A stretch of 64,000 nucleotides of DNA from Novosphingobium sp. PC22D (GTDB lineage Bacteria; Pseudomonadota; Alphaproteobacteria; Sphingomonadales; Sphingomonadaceae): the NCBI RefSeq assembly GCF_002556635.1, contig NZ_MWMO01000004.1, positions 62,001-126,000 on the forward strand, in the 5' to 3' direction. A program made the position numbers and the translations under genes. This document shows, in pieces, positions 16,528 to 26,672 of this stretch (position 1 is the first letter of the stretch; every line of letters begins with the position of its first letter). Under the pieces are notes generated by a model. The model worked only from the letters and a program-made list of their open reading frames with translations. It made no database searches and was not told the DNA's origin.

Positions 16528-17343
16528 TCACTCCGCCGGCGACGATCGCTCGGCCCGCTCCGCCGCTTCCTCGGCGGCCTTCTCGCGCGCCTCGCGGCGC
16601 TCGGTGAACCACATCAGCAGCAGCGTGCCCTCGAACAGCAGGATCAGCGGGATCGCGAGCAGAAGCTGCGAGATCACATCGGGCGGTGTCGCGACGGCGG
16701 CGACGATGAAGATGCCCACGATCACGTAGCGCCGCGCCAGGATCGCCTGCCGACGGCTGACGATCCCCGCGCGGTTGAGCAGCATCAGCAGCACCGGCAG
16801 CAGGAAGCTGATCCCGAACGCGAGGATGAACTGCATCACGAGCCCGAGATAGTCGCCCGTTCCCGGCAGCGCCTCGAGCTTGAGCCCGCCGGTCTCGCCC
16901 TCGAAGCCGAGGAAGAAGTGGAACGCCGTGGGCATGACCACGTAGTAAGCCATGGCCGCGCCCATCGTGAACAGCACCGGAGTCGCGATCAGGAACGGCA
17001 GCAGCGCGCGCTTTTCCTTGGCGTAGAGCCCCGGCGCGACGAAGGCCCAAAGCTGGTTGGCGATGATCGGGAAGCTGACGAAAAACGCCGCGAAGATCGC
17101 CACCTTCACTTCGACGAAGAACGCCTCGTAGAGCTTGGTGTAGATCAGCCGCCCCTGCCCCGGCGGAAACGCGGCGGTCAGCGGGCGCACCAGGAAAGCG
17201 AAGATGTCGCTGGCGAAATAGAAGCAGACGGCGAAGGCCACCGCGAACCCCGCCAGCGCGCGCATCAGCCGCGTGCGCAGCTCGATCAGGTGGTCGAGCA
17301 GCGGCGCCTGCGAATCGTCGATGTCGGAAAGACGGAAGGCCAT
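16528..17343 (-). CDS. tatC: Sec-independent protein translocase TatC
   Basis: A 271-residue inner-membrane protein, the signal-peptide receptor of the twin-arginine translocase. It has six membrane segments; the conserved N-terminal SQAPLLDHLIELRTRLMRA, FVSFPIIANQLWAFVAPGLY and EKRALLPFL segments are present. The C-terminal 30 residues are Arg/Glu-rich and cytosolic. It follows tatB with a 14-bp gap. Likely clients in this window include the Mo oxidoreductase (13100-13867). Confidence 0.97.
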   Translation of the reverse strand: MAFRLSDIDDSQAPLLDHLIELRTRLMRALAGFAVAFAVCFYFASDIFAFLVRPLTAAFPPGQGRLIYTKLYEAFFVEVKVAIFAAFFVSFPIIANQLWAFVAPGLYAKEKRALLPFLIATPVLFTMGAAMAYYVVMPTAFHFFLGFEGETGGLKLEALPGTGDYLGLVMQFILAFGISFLLPVLLMLLNRAGIVSRRQAILARRYVIVGIFIVAAVATPPDVISQLLLAIPLILLFEGTLLLMWFTERREAREKAAEEAAERAERSSPAE

Positions 17344-17357
17344 CGTCAGCGCTCGGC

Positions 17358-17765
17358 TCAGGGCGGGCTCAGCGGGAGCTGCGGTTCGGAGGGCTTCTCC
17401 TCACCGGCAGGCTCGGCCTTGGTCTCGGTATCGGGCGTGGCACCCTGCGCTTTCGCGGGCGGCGCCGCGGCGTCCTCGGCTGACGCGGAGGCGGACTTGA
17501 CCGGCTGCATCTCCTCGGCGCTCGGCAAGGAAGGCGTCGCCTTCATGATCGCCTCGTTCTGCTCGCGCCACTTCTTCTCCATGTCCTCAAGCTCGGCCTC
17601 GCGCACCATGGCGTCGAGCCCCGCGCGGAAATGCCCGGAGATCTTGCGCATCTTGCCGACCCAGCGACCGACGGTGCGCAGCGCCATCGGCATGTCCTTG
17701 GGACCGATGACGAAGATCGCCACGATCACGACGACGAGCAGTTCGGGCGCTCCGATGTCGAACAT
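17358..17765 (-). CDS. tatB: Sec-independent protein translocase TatB
   Basis: A 135-residue Tat component. A single N-terminal membrane helix (MFDIGAPELLVVVIVAIFVI) is followed by the GPKDMPMALRTVGRWVGKMR amphipathic helix with the TatB-type Glu at position 8 of the helix. The C-terminal half is Ala/Pro/Glu-rich and low-complexity. It forms the TatBC receptor with the next gene product. Confidence 0.95.
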   Translation of the reverse strand: MFDIGAPELLVVVIVAIFVIGPKDMPMALRTVGRWVGKMRKISGHFRAGLDAMVREAELEDMEKKWREQNEAIMKATPSLPSAEEMQPVKSASASAEDAAAPPAKAQGATPDTETKAEPAGEEKPSEPQLPLSPP

Positions 17766-17786
17766 GCGCCTGTCCCGACGCTGGGC

Positions 17787-18035
17787 TCAGGACTGGCCGG
17801 TCTTGGTCTCGCTCGGGCTCGGCGTCACGGTCTGCTCGCCCGACTGCGAGGAAATCTGCGGCGGCGGCGGATTGCCCGACGAGGACTTGCCCGAGTTCTC
17901 GTCGTTGATGCCGTCCTTGAAGCTCTTGATGCCCTTGCCGAAGTCACCCATGATTTCGGAAATGCGGCCGCGGCCGAACAGGATCAGCACCACGAGGAGC
18001 ACGATGATCCAGTGCCAAAGCGATAGGCCACCCAT
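17787..18035 (-). CDS. tatA: Sec-independent protein translocase TatA
   Basis: An 82-residue pore-forming subunit of the twin-arginine translocase. [20 protein letters not shown] is the membrane helix, [20 protein letters not shown] the hinge and amphipathic helix, and the tail is Ser/Pro-rich. The ATG at 18035 gives the family N-terminus; the frame extends to 18080 but adds no similarity. It is the first tat gene, 98 bp downstream of scpB. Confidence 0.95.
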   Translation of the reverse strand: MGGLSLWHWIIVLLVVLILFGRGRISEIMGDFGKGIKSFKDGINDENSGKSSSGNPPPPQISSQSGEQTVTPSPSETKTGQS

Positions 18036-18133
18036 ATCAAACAATCTCCAGTCTTCGTCCGCCCTGGCGGGGCCCGCCATGTCGCGGTCGTCCGTCGGCG
18101 TCGCGATCGACGAGCCTTGCGTTCGAGGGCTCT

Positions 18134-18853
18134 CTAGGCGTTTTCGCCCGGATGCGCCAGCCCGGATGCGGCCTCGTCCGTAACCGGTTCGCCGAAGTCT
18201 TCGGTGTCCTGTTCGCCCGTATCCTCGGCTTCCTCGGCCTCCCGCGCGCCGCTTGCGCCGCGCAGCGCCTCGATCTCCGCCTCGAACACGTCGTCGACCG
18301 GATCGAGCAGCCCGGCGGCGCGCAATTCGTCGACACCGGGCAATTCCTTGAGCGATCGCAGCCCGAAATGTGCGAGGAATTCGGGCGTCGTCGCGTAGAT
18401 CACCGGCCGCCCCGGCACCTCGCGCCGTCCCGCGACGCGCACCCAGCCCGCCTCCATCAGCACGTCGAGCGTGCCCTTCGCGGTCTGGACGCCGCGAATC
18501 GATTCGATCTCGGCGCGGCTGACCGGTTCGTGATAGGCGACGATCGCCAGCACTTCCGTGGCCGCGCGCGAGAGGCGCCGCACGTCCTCCTTCTCGCGCC
18601 GCAGCAGATGCGCGAGATCGGGCGCGGTCTCGAAGTGCCAGCGCTTGCCGCGCTCCACGAGGCGAATGCCGCGCCCTTCGTAGTGCGCCTGCAGCTCCGC
18701 CAGCGCGGGCCGGACCTGCGCGTTGCCGAGGTGCGCGGAGATCTGCTCGACGGTCATCGGCTGCTCGGCCGCGAACAGTGTCGCCTCGACCGCGCGGACG
18801 AGATCGTCGATGCCGGGCGCGACCGGCGAATCGGGGACCGGTGCCAGGATCAC
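18134..18853 (-). CDS. scpB: Segregation and condensation protein B
   Basis: A 239-residue winged-helix protein that binds ScpA and regulates the Smc condensin. Typical segments are [20 protein letters not shown] (about 17-36), [20 protein letters not shown] followed by EIESIRGV (about 95-122) and [17 protein letters not shown]. The C-terminus has an acidic, low-complexity tail. The start is GTG at 18853 forming a GTGA overlap with scpA. Its Smc partner is encoded at 46.6 kb in the same window. Confidence 0.95.
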   Translation of the reverse strand: MILAPVPDSPVAPGIDDLVRAVEATLFAAEQPMTVEQISAHLGNAQVRPALAELQAHYEGRGIRLVERGKRWHFETAPDLAHLLRREKEDVRRLSRAATEVLAIVAYHEPVSRAEIESIRGVQTAKGTLDVLMEAGWVRVAGRREVPGRPVIYATTPEFLAHFGLRSLKELPGVDELRAAGLLDPVDDVFEAEIEALRGASGAREAEEAEDTGEQDTEDFGEPVTDEAASGLAHPGENA

Positions 18854-19674
18854 GCGCGCACCGCCTTCAGCCGCAACGGCCCGAAAATCTCGTCCTGCGC
18901 CAGTTCGGCCTTGCCGGTGCGCGCCAGTTCGAGCGCGGCGACAAAGCTGGAGGCGAGCGCCGACTTGCGAAGCCGCGGGTCGGCCCAGTCCCCCTCGCGG
19001 CGCGCGGGCAGAAAATCGCGCAGTTCCATCCAGTCGAGCGTGACGCCGAGCATCGAGGAGACGCGCTGCAAGGCGCTGTCGAGCGTCATCACCATGCGCT
19101 CGCGCACCATATGCACCACCGGCTCGGTGCGGATCCTGACGTCACCGTAAGCGCGCACGAGGTCGAACCACTCGCATTGCCAGCGATTGCGGCGGTCGAC
19201 CCGCAGGCCCTCGGGGGCGCCGCGCGCGAAGACGTCGCGGCCCAGCCGGTCGCGGCCCATCAGCCGCGCGGCAGCCTCGCGCATCGCGCCCAGCCGCTGG
19301 AGCCGCAGTTGCAGGCGCAGCGCCAGTTCCTCGGGGCTCGGGTCCTCCTGCTCCTCGCGCGGCAGCAGCAACGCCGACTTGAGGTAGGCGAGCCAGGCGG
19401 CCATCACCAGATAGTCGGCCGCGAGTTCCAGCCGCAGCGCTTCGGCGCGATCGATATAGGTCAGGTACTGGTCGACCAGTTCGAGGATCGAGATCCGCCG
19501 CAAGTCCACCTTCTGCCGCCGTGCGAGGTCGAGCAGCAGGTCGAGCGGCCCTTCCCAGCCCTCGATCTCGATATAGAGCGCCTCCTCGCGCGTTTCCGTG
19601 CGCGCGACGGCGACGCCTTGCCAGTCCGCACCGTCGCCCCCTTCGGGCGTGCCGGGCAGGACTTCGACACTCAC
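18850..19674 (-). CDS. scpA: Segregation and condensation protein A
   Basis: A 274-residue kleisin that bridges Smc heads. The N-terminal domain has [20 protein letters not shown] followed by [14 protein letters not shown] (about 34-68), and the [20 protein letters not shown] helix is diagnostic; the C-terminal winged helix follows. The start is a GTG at 19674 overlapping the TGA of nagZ (GTGA). The longer frame upstream of this GTG is a shadow of nagZ. Confidence 0.95.
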   Translation of the reverse strand: MSVEVLPGTPEGGDGADWQGVAVARTETREEALYIEIEGWEGPLDLLLDLARRQKVDLRRISILELVDQYLTYIDRAEALRLELAADYLVMAAWLAYLKSALLLPREEQEDPSPEELALRLQLRLQRLGAMREAAARLMGRDRLGRDVFARGAPEGLRVDRRNRWQCEWFDLVRAYGDVRIRTEPVVHMVRERMVMTLDSALQRVSSMLGVTLDWMELRDFLPARREGDWADPRLRKSALASSFVAALELARTGKAELAQDEIFGPLRLKAVRA

Positions 19675-20684
19675 GCCTGCGCCGCCTGGATCAACGCGTC
19701 CCGCCGCGCCGCGAGCTCGGCCTGATCGCCCGCGGTGCCCGAATCGCCCACCGCGGTAAGCGCGCGCTTGAGCCGCAGCGCGGTCTCGTCCGACATCACG
19801 GGCAGCGCTTCGGCGATGCCGGTCATGTCGTCCATCTTCGCCCAGCAGTTGAGCGCGATGTCGCAGCCCGCCGCGATCGCGCGCGCGGCGCGTTCGGGCA
19901 CCGTGCCGTCGAGCGCTTCCATGTCGAGGTCGTCGGTCAGCAGCAGCCCGGCAAAGCCGATCCGGGTGCGGATCACATCGCGCACCACGGTGGGCGAAAG
20001 CGTGCCCGGATTCTCCGCGTCCCAGGCGGTGTAGCGCACGTGCGCGGTCATCCCGACGGGCGAATCGGCCAGCGCGCGGAAGGGCTGGAGATCGGCCTCG
20101 AGCTCCTCCGCGGTGGCTTCGACCGTGGGCAGTTCCTTGTGGCTGTCGGCCATGGCGCGCCCGTGGCCCGGCATGTGCTTGATGCAGCCGACGATCCCGG
20201 CACGCGCGAGACCCGCCAGCGTGGCCCGTCCGAGCGCGGCGACGCGCATCGGGTCCGAGCCGAGCGCGCGGTCGCCGATCACGTCGTGCGCGCCGGGCTG
20301 GCGGACGTCGAGCGAGGGATGGCAATCGACGCTGACGCCGACTTCGGCGAGATCGAGCCCCAGTGCCTCGGCGTTGACCCGCGCCGCTTCGATCGCGCTG
20401 CCGGGCGCCACGTCGTAAAGCCGGTCGAAAACCTCGCCGGGCGGATAGGCGGGCCACACCGGGGGCTTCATCCGCGCCACGCGCCCGCCTTCCTGATCGA
20501 TGCAGACGAACAGCCGCTCGCGCCCGTGGATCGCGCGCAGCGCGTCGGTCAGCGCGCGCACTTGCTCGCGGCTTTCGATGTTGCGGCCGAACAGGATGTA
20601 GCCGGCCGGGTCGCAGTCGCGGAAGAACGACCGCTCGTCATCCGAGAGCGTCAGCCCCGCCAGTCCGAATATCGCAGGAACCAT
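19671..20684 (-). CDS. nagZ: Beta-N-acetylhexosaminidase (glycoside hydrolase family 3)
   Basis: A 337-residue cytosolic enzyme that removes GlcNAc from anhydromuropeptides in cell-wall recycling. The GH3 NagZ motifs are present: CIDQEGGRVARMKPP (about 62-76), CIKHMPGHGRAMADSHKELP with the catalytic His loop (about 166-185), and LLLTDDLDMEALDG with the nucleophile Asp (about 247). It heads the co-directional block nagZ, scpA, scpB, tatABC and is coupled to scpA by a GTGA overlap. Confidence 0.95.
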   Translation of the reverse strand: MVPAIFGLAGLTLSDDERSFFRDCDPAGYILFGRNIESREQVRALTDALRAIHGRERLFVCIDQEGGRVARMKPPVWPAYPPGEVFDRLYDVAPGSAIEAARVNAEALGLDLAEVGVSVDCHPSLDVRQPGAHDVIGDRALGSDPMRVAALGRATLAGLARAGIVGCIKHMPGHGRAMADSHKELPTVEATAEELEADLQPFRALADSPVGMTAHVRYTAWDAENPGTLSPTVVRDVIRTRIGFAGLLLTDDLDMEALDGTVPERAARAIAAGCDIALNCWAKMDDMTGIAEALPVMSDETALRLKRALTAVGDSGTAGDQAELAARRDALIQAAQA

Positions 20685-20982
20685 GGGCGAAAGTTCGCAG
20701 GATGAGGGGGTTTTCGCAAGCTGAGGGGACTACGCAGGTGTGGGAAACGCCCGCCGATGCGCGGCGAATTGCGACGGGCCGGATCGGTTGGGTCGTACCG
20801 AGCGCCTCCTCCGATTTGCATTGGACACCTCGAAGAGACGAGTGCATCACCCGATGGTGGTCTTTGCCCGCGCGATCGGCGCGCCGGGATCACAGGGCGG
20901 AAAGACCCGGGAGAGGAGAGCGTATGCCGGCCACGGTTTGCCTTGGTGCAGCCGGGCCGTCTGCGCGCGAGCAGGGAAAGCG
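20685..20982. other. Intergenic region between nagZ and SDR gene
   Basis: A 298-bp stretch between divergent nagZ (minus) and the SDR gene (plus). It should hold both promoters. I see no convincing repeat, hairpin or small gene; open frames here lack family similarity and have poor codon use. Confidence 0.5.
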
Positions 20983-21801
20983 ATGATGGACATAGCGAAA
21001 TACGGACCCTGGGCATTGGTCGTCGGCGGCTCGGAAGGCGTCGGCGCGGCGTTCGCGCGCATGCTCGCCGCGGACGGCTTCAAGCTGGTTCTGGTGGCGC
21101 GCAAGCCGGCACCGCTGGACGAACTCGCCGAGGAATTGCGCGGCGCGGGCGCGGAAGTGCGCACCGTTTCGGTCGATCTCGCCAGGCCCGACGCGCTCGA
21201 GCGCGTGCGCGCGGCGACCGACGGGATCGAGGTGGGGCTGCTGATCTACAACGCCGGGGCGAACAATACCCGCGGACGCTTCGTCGAACTGCCCGAGGAC
21301 GTGACGCAATCGGTGATCGCCATAAACGTGCTCGGGCAAGCGAACTTCACGCGCCACTATGGCGCGCTCATGGCGCAGCGCGGCCGGGGCGGGATCATCC
21401 TGGGCGGATCGCTGAGCAGCTATCTCGGCTCGCCGACGCTCGCGGCCTATACCGGCGCGAAGGCGTTCAGCCGCATTTTCTCGGAGGCATTGTGGGCGGA
21501 GATGGCGCCGCTCGGCGTCGACGTGCTGCACCTCAACATCGGCTTCACCGCGACTCCGGCGATGCAGCGGCTCGGCATGCCGGTCGATCTCGCCGAAACG
21601 CCCGAACAGGTCGCGAAGGAAGGTCTCGAGAATATCTCCAAGGGGCCGGTCCGCATCGTCAGCACGCCCGGAAATCTCGAAAGAGCAAGGCTGATCAACG
21701 GCATCGACAACCGCGCCGAGACCGTGCTGGCGCACGCGATCGCCCCGCGCGAACAGACCGCGCAGGCGGCAAGAGAGCAGCGCGAGCTGGCGGGCGGCTG
21801 A
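20983..21801 (+). CDS. Short-chain dehydrogenase/reductase (SDR)
   Basis: A 272-residue SDR. The cofactor loop is VVGGSEGVGAAFAR (about 13-26, a variant of TGxxxGxG), NAG is present in IYNAGANNTRG, and YTGAKAF supplies the Tyr/Lys pair (about 155). The first Met of MMDIAKYGPWALVVGG at 20983 was chosen because similarity begins there; the frame is open to 20740. The gene interrupts the otherwise contiguous argS, SPOR, nagZ, scpAB, tatABC block on the opposite strand, so it looks like an insertion. Substrate unknown. Confidence 0.85.
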   Translation: MMDIAKYGPWALVVGGSEGVGAAFARMLAADGFKLVLVARKPAPLDELAEELRGAGAEVRTVSVDLARPDALERVRAATDGIEVGLLIYNAGANNTRGRFVELPEDVTQSVIAINVLGQANFTRHYGALMAQRGRGGIILGGSLSSYLGSPTLAAYTGAKAFSRIFSEALWAEMAPLGVDVLHLNIGFTATPAMQRLGMPVDLAETPEQVAKEGLENISKGPVRIVSTPGNLERARLINGIDNRAETVLAHAIAPREQTAQAAREQRELAGG

Positions 21802-21835
21802 GAGGTCCCGGCGCGCCGGCCCTGTCGCTGACGGC

Positions 21836-22699
21836 CTAGTTCTTCACCTGGCAGGGAATCCGCGCGGCCTTGAGGTCGCCGCACAGGCTGTCGGCGGCGG
21901 CGCGATCGCCGGGGAGCGCCTGGAGCCGGTAGACCTTGCCGATATCGGCCTGCCCCTCGACGATGCGGTAGCGCATCCCCGCAAGTCCCTCGTACTGGCC
22001 GACGAGGCTCTGCCAGCCCTTCTCGGCCAGATCGCGGGTCGAATAGGCGCCCACCTGCACCCCCGGCCCGCTGGGCGGCGGTGCGGACGAGGCGGCCTCG
22101 CCGGGCGCATCCTTCTCGGCCGCCTTGGCCGCGGGCTTGTCGTCGCCTGCGCTGCCGACGCTCTCGAAGCCCGGGCTCGGCGCGGGTTCGGGATCGCCGA
22201 CCTGCATGGTGCGCGTTTCGCCCTCGGCGACGGCGAAAGCGGTGTCGCCGGTGCCGCGCGCGACGCGGCCGCCGGGGTCCTCTGGCTTGACCTTATAAGG
22301 CCCGTCGGGCGCCTCGATGGTGCCGCCGTCGGCGACCAGCGCCTCGTCCGAGCCGGTGCGCGTCGCCCACCAGATTCCGCCGACCACGAGCCCGAGCAGC
22401 ACGAGCGCGCCGACCGCCAGCAGGATCACCTGCCCCGCGCCGTGACCTTCGTATTCCTCTTCGTCGGGATCGCCCTCGAGCCAGGGAAGACGCTGGTCCT
22501 CATCGCCGAGTTCGAGCTGCGCGGGTTCATCGAAGCCTTCCTGCGCGGGGTCCGCCGGCTCGGGTTCCGGCTCATCGAAATCGGCGTAGTCCTCGCGCGC
22601 TTCCTCCTCGGCGAACGGCGAGTCGCCCTCTTCGGCGAAAGGATCGAACGGCTTTTCGCGATCGTCCTTCGAGCCATCCTCCCAGTTCGATGTCGTCAC
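21836..22699 (-). CDS. SPOR domain membrane protein
   Basis: A 287-residue bitopic membrane protein. The N-terminal 85 residues are acidic and low-complexity (cytosolic), a membrane helix follows ([20 protein letters not shown], about 90-109), then a flexible periplasmic linker and a C-terminal SPOR domain ([20 protein letters not shown] to the end). SPOR domains bind denuded septal peptidoglycan, so it probably localises to the division site. The start is GTG at 22699, overlapping the argS stop (GTGA). Confidence 0.88.
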   Translation of the reverse strand: MTTSNWEDGSKDDREKPFDPFAEEGDSPFAEEEAREDYADFDEPEPEPADPAQEGFDEPAQLELGDEDQRLPWLEGDPDEEEYEGHGAGQVILLAVGALVLLGLVVGGIWWATRTGSDEALVADGGTIEAPDGPYKVKPEDPGGRVARGTGDTAFAVAEGETRTMQVGDPEPAPSPGFESVGSAGDDKPAAKAAEKDAPGEAASSAPPPSGPGVQVGAYSTRDLAEKGWQSLVGQYEGLAGMRYRIVEGQADIGKVYRLQALPGDRAAADSLCGDLKAARIPCQVKN

Positions 22700-24441
22700 A
22701 TTTCCTCCACCGCCTCGACGCCGAGCAGCGACAAGCCGTTCCGTACAAGCTGCCCGATCTGGGCCGCGAGGAAAAGCCTAGCACCCGTCAGGTTACCATC
22801 TTGTACCACGATGAACCGCTTTTCGATCCGGTCATTCCCGAGGTTCCAGTAGCCATGGAAAGCGGCGGCGAGATCGCCGAGGAAGAAGGCCACGCGATGC
22901 GGCTCGCGCGCGGCGGCGGCGGCCTCGACGATGCGCGGATACTGCGCGGCGAGCTTGATGAGCTCAAGTTCCTCCTCGCCGAGCAGCTCGACGTTCTCGC
23001 CCGATGGGGCGAGACCCTCGGCCGCCGCCTTGCGCAGCGTCGAGCAGACGCGGGCGTGCGCGTACTGGACGTAGAACACCGGGTTGTCCTTGCTGGCCTC
23101 GACCACCTTGGCGAAGTCGAAGTCCATCTGCGCCTCGGGCTTGCGGGTCAGCATGGTGAAGCGCACCACGTCCTTGCCGACCTCGCTCACGACATCGGCG
23201 AGCGTGACGAAGGTGCCCGCCCGCTTCGACATCTTCACGGGCTCGCCGTTGCGCAGGAGCTGGACCATCTGCACCAGCTTGACCTCGAAGGGGATCGGAT
23301 CGCCGTCCGCCCCGGTCATCGCCGCGACCGCGGCCTTGATGCGCTTGACCGTGCCCGCGTGGTCCGCGCCCCAGATATCGACCAGCGCGTCGGCGGTCTG
23401 CGCCTTCTGGAAGTGATAGGCGAGATCGGCGCCGAAGTAGGTCCACGAGCCGTCCGACTTCCGGATCGGGCGGTCCTGGTCGTCGCCGAACCGGGTCGAC
23501 TTGAACAGCGGCAGCTCGACCGGCTCCCAGTCCTCGGGCGTCTTGCCCTTGGGCGCCTCGAGCACGCCGTCGTAGACGAGCCCGCGCGCGCGCAGCCACG
23601 CCTCGGCCTCGGCCGGCTTGCCCGCCGCCTGGACCTCCGCCTCAGACGAGAACAGGTCGTGGTGGATGCCGAGCAGCGCGAGGTCGGCCTTGATCATGAC
23701 CAGCATCGCCGCGACCGCCTTTTCGCGGAAGAGGACGAGCCAGTCGCTCTCGGGCGCGGCGACGTAGGCATCGCCGAACTCGCGCGCCAGCGCCTCGCCG
23801 ACGCTCTTGAGGTAATCGCCGGGATAGAGCCCCTCGGGGATCTCGCCGATGGCCTCGCCGAGCGCCTCGCGGTAGCGCAAGTGCGCCGAGCGGGCGAGGA
23901 CGTCGACCTGCGCGCCCGCGTCGTTGACGTAGTATTCGCGGACAACCTTGTGGCCCGCATGCTCGAGCAGGCTGGCAAGCGCGTCGCCCACCACCGCGCC
24001 GCGGCAGTGGCCCATGTGCATCGGCCCGGTCGGATTGGCCGAGACGTATTCGATATTGACCGTGGTCCCCGCCCCCATGGCGGACTTGCCGTAGTCCGCG
24101 CCCATGGCCGCGATCGCGCGCAACTCCGCGAGCCAGGCCGAGGGCGCGAGCCGCAGGTTGATGAAGCCGGGCCCGGCGATCTCGGCGCTGGTCACCGCCT
24201 CGAGCTTCGAAAGCTCGGCGACGAGCGCCTCGGCCAGATCGCGCGGCTTCATCCCGGCGGGCTTGGCAAGCACCATCGCCGCATTGGTCGCGAGATCGCC
24301 GTGGCTCGGATCGCGCGGCGGCTCGACCGTCACCGCGCTTCGCTTGAGCCCGGCGGGCAGGGTGCCCGCCCCTTCCAGCGCATCGAGCGCGGCGGAAAGG
24401 TGGCCTGCGAAGGCGGCGTAGAGGGTCTGGTTCGTACTCAT
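22696..24441 (-). CDS. argS: Arginyl-tRNA synthetase
   Basis: A 581-residue class I synthetase that charges tRNA-Arg. The HIGH signature appears as [15 protein letters not shown] (about 130) and KMSK as [11 protein letters not shown]. The N-terminal Add1 domain and the C-terminal DALR anticodon-binding domain ([15 protein letters not shown] onward) are present. The ATG at 24441 was chosen because the family starts with [15 protein letters not shown]; the open frame continues upstream to 24549. It is coupled to the SPOR gene. Confidence 0.97.
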   Translation of the reverse strand: MSTNQTLYAAFAGHLSAALDALEGAGTLPAGLKRSAVTVEPPRDPSHGDLATNAAMVLAKPAGMKPRDLAEALVAELSKLEAVTSAEIAGPGFINLRLAPSAWLAELRAIAAMGADYGKSAMGAGTTVNIEYVSANPTGPMHMGHCRGAVVGDALASLLEHAGHKVVREYYVNDAGAQVDVLARSAHLRYREALGEAIGEIPEGLYPGDYLKSVGEALAREFGDAYVAAPESDWLVLFREKAVAAMLVMIKADLALLGIHHDLFSSEAEVQAAGKPAEAEAWLRARGLVYDGVLEAPKGKTPEDWEPVELPLFKSTRFGDDQDRPIRKSDGSWTYFGADLAYHFQKAQTADALVDIWGADHAGTVKRIKAAVAAMTGADGDPIPFEVKLVQMVQLLRNGEPVKMSKRAGTFVTLADVVSEVGKDVVRFTMLTRKPEAQMDFDFAKVVEASKDNPVFYVQYAHARVCSTLRKAAAEGLAPSGENVELLGEEELELIKLAAQYPRIVEAAAAAREPHRVAFFLGDLAAAFHGYWNLGNDRIEKRFIVVQDGNLTGARLFLAAQIGQLVRNGLSLLGVEAVEEM

Positions 24442-24579
24442 GATGGCGCGCGCGTTAGCCCAAGCGCGCGCAAAGGGGAACAGCGCTGGTGCCGCTGCCG
24501 CCCGCCGGCGGTCCTTCGCCCGCGCGGCGGCGCCCTGCCCCCTGTGCAAATGCGCGAAATTCCGCTATCGGCGCGCGCC

Positions 24580-25914
24580 ATGCAGAAAGTCGCGCCCCCC
24601 AGGACCTATCGGGTCAAGAGCTTCGGCTGCCAGATGAACGTCTACGACGGCGAGCGCATGGCCGAACTGCTCGGCGAGCAGGGCATCGCCCCCGCCCCCG
24701 AGGGCGAGGAGGCCGATCTCGTGGTGCTCAACACCTGCCACATCCGCGAGAAGGCGGCGGAGAAGGTCTATTCCGACATCGGCCGCCTGCGCCGCGAGGA
24801 CGGCACCTCGCCGCTGATCGCCGTCGCCGGCTGCGTCGCGCAGGCCGAGGGCGAGGAGATCATGGCGCGTGCGCCCGCCGTGCGCATGGTCGTGGGGCCG
24901 CAGGCCTACCACCGCCTGCCCGGGATGATCGCCGACGCGGTCGAGGGCCGGCGCGTCACCGACACAGACATGCCCGCGGAAACCAAGTTCGACGCGCTGC
25001 CCGCCCGCCGCCGCGTCGGGCCCAGCGCGTTCCTCACGGTGCAGGAAGGCTGCGACAAGTTCTGCACTTATTGCGTGGTGCCCTATACCCGCGGCGCCGA
25101 AGTCTCGCGCCCCTTCGCCGCGCTGGTCGAGGAAGCCGCGCGCCTCGTCGATGCCGGCGCGCGCGAGATCACGCTGCTCGGCCAGAACGTCAATGCTTGG
25201 CAAGGCGAGGATGCCAGGGGCCGCGCGATCGGGCTCGAAGGCCTCGTCCGCGCGCTGGCCGCGCTGCCCGACCTGGCGCGTATCCGCTACACAACCAGCC
25301 ATCCGGCCGACATGAGCGAGGCGCTGATCGCGGCGCATGGCGAGATCGGCAAGCTGATGCCGTTCCTCCACTTGCCGGTGCAATCGGGCAACGACCGCGT
25401 GCTCAAGGCGATGAACCGCAGCCACACCGCCGAAAGCTATCTCGCGATCCTCGACAGGGTGCGCGCCGCGCGGCCCGACATCGCGCTTTCGGGCGACTTC
25501 ATCGTCGGCTTCCCGGGCGAGAGCGAGGCCGAGTTCGAAGACACGCTCGGGCTGGTCGAGGCGGTCGGTTACGCGCAGTGCTTCTCGTTCAAGTATTCGC
25601 CGCGCCCGGGCACGCCCGCCGCGACCATGGCGGACCAGATCGCGCCCGAGGTGATGGACGATCGCCTGCAGCGCCTGCAGGCCGCGCTCAACCGCGACCA
25701 GCTCGCCTTCAACGAGGCGAGCCTCGGGCGCACCTGCGAGGTTCTGGTCGAGCGCAAGGGCCGCCATCCGGGCCAGTGGCTGGGCAAGTCGCCCTGGCTG
25801 CAGTCGGTCCACTTCGAGGGCGAGGCGCAGGTCGGCGAGATCGTCACCGTGCAACTCGCCTCGGCGGGCCCCAACTCGCTGCGCGGAATACGCAAGGTCC
25901 CGGCCGAGGCGTGA
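24580..25914 (+). CDS. miaB: tRNA-2-methylthio-N6-dimethylallyladenosine synthase
   Basis: A 444-residue radical-SAM enzyme that methylthiolates i6A37 of tRNAs. Three N-terminal Cys ligands lie in [28 protein letters not shown] and [12 protein letters not shown]; the radical-SAM motif is [17 protein letters not shown] (C-x3-C-x2-C, about 160). A TRAM domain closes the protein ([20 protein letters not shown]). The ATG at 24580 was preferred; the in-frame ATG at 24550 would add ten residues and cannot be excluded. Confidence 0.96.
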   Translation: MQKVAPPRTYRVKSFGCQMNVYDGERMAELLGEQGIAPAPEGEEADLVVLNTCHIREKAAEKVYSDIGRLRREDGTSPLIAVAGCVAQAEGEEIMARAPAVRMVVGPQAYHRLPGMIADAVEGRRVTDTDMPAETKFDALPARRRVGPSAFLTVQEGCDKFCTYCVVPYTRGAEVSRPFAALVEEAARLVDAGAREITLLGQNVNAWQGEDARGRAIGLEGLVRALAALPDLARIRYTTSHPADMSEALIAAHGEIGKLMPFLHLPVQSGNDRVLKAMNRSHTAESYLAILDRVRAARPDIALSGDFIVGFPGESEAEFEDTLGLVEAVGYAQCFSFKYSPRPGTPAATMADQIAPEVMDDRLQRLQAALNRDQLAFNEASLGRTCEVLVERKGRHPGQWLGKSPWLQSVHFEGEAQVGEIVTVQLASAGPNSLRGIRKVPAEA

Positions 25915-25927
25915 GGTTGCCCGGCCG

Positions 25928-26416
25928 TTACCAGAAGAAGCCGCGGTAGACGACGCTCACGCGCCCGGTCTTGACCGCGACCATCACCACGTCGTTGCCG
26001 TAGCGGACCCAGCGATAGCCGGGACGCGGCGGCGGCAGGCGATAGGCGGCATAGTTGCGCACCCAGTAGCGGTCGGCATAGTAGGCCGGCGCGAAGCGAT
26101 AGCCCACCGCGACCGGGCGATAGACATAGCCGCGCGGCCCGACATAGGCGGGACGGCGATAGAGGTTGCGGTGGCTCGCGCGGTAGTCGCGCCAGTCCTC
26201 GTTGCGCTCCTGGCGCGCGCGCGCGACGTCGTGGCGTTCGTCACGCACGTCGTTCGGCGTTCCGTAGCGCCGGGCTTCGCGCAGATCGTGCCGTTCCTCG
26301 CGCAACTCGCGCTGGCTGTGGCGCGCTTCGGCGGCGCTCTGGGCCTGGGCGGCGGGAGCGGCCGCAAGCGGCAGCGCGAGGCTCGCGCCAAGCAGTGCCA
26401 GTGTCGTTTTACGCAT
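25928..26416 (-). CDS. RcnB-like exported protein
   Basis: A 162-residue protein with a clear Sec signal peptide (MRKTTLALLGASLALPLAAA, cleavage near AQA). The middle is rich in Arg, Glu, Asp and His (RHSQRELREERHDLREARRY). The C-terminal half is Tyr/Arg/Pro-rich and ends GYRWVRYGNDVVMVAVKTGR with VVYRGFFW, as in RcnB-family periplasmic proteins tied to nickel/cobalt homeostasis. Metal binding here is not shown. CAGGAGAC lies before the ATG at 26416. It sits on the opposite strand between miaB and phoH. Confidence 0.8.
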   Translation of the reverse strand: MRKTTLALLGASLALPLAAAPAAQAQSAAEARHSQRELREERHDLREARRYGTPNDVRDERHDVARARQERNEDWRDYRASHRNLYRRPAYVGPRGYVYRPVAVGYRFAPAYYADRYWVRNYAAYRLPPPRPGYRWVRYGNDVVMVAVKTGRVSVVYRGFFW

Positions 26417-26672
26417 CGTCGGTCTCCTGTTACAGTGCAGGGGCATTGTCCGATTGCTTAGACACCACTCTGCCTGAACCGATCGGCAATCGCCGATGCA
26501 GATTCCGCTCATTTGTGTTGCAAGCTGTAACGTGCCCGGCAGAGAAACCGGTGGACGGACGGGTTATCCACGACGAAACCGGCGATCACGGCCCGTCCCG
26601 CGCTTGCCAGCGGCCGCCCGGCGAGCCATCAATAGACAACGGCGATACCACCGCTTTGTCCGAAAGGACCGC

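Noticed and set aside
16315..18183. A 622-codon plus-strand frame over tRNA-Gly and the tat genes
   Set aside because: It crosses a tRNA and the antisense of tatC, tatB and tatA; translation is Arg/Asp/His-rich without any family similarity.
22690..24579. 5' part of the long plus-strand frame leading into miaB
   Set aside because: It is antisense to argS. Only the part from 24580 (or 24550) matches MiaB.
26429..26531. GTTACAG and CTGTAAC inverted repeat 89 bp apart between the RcnB-like gene and phoH
   Set aside because: Seven-base arms so far apart are expected by chance; no spacing consistent with a known regulator.
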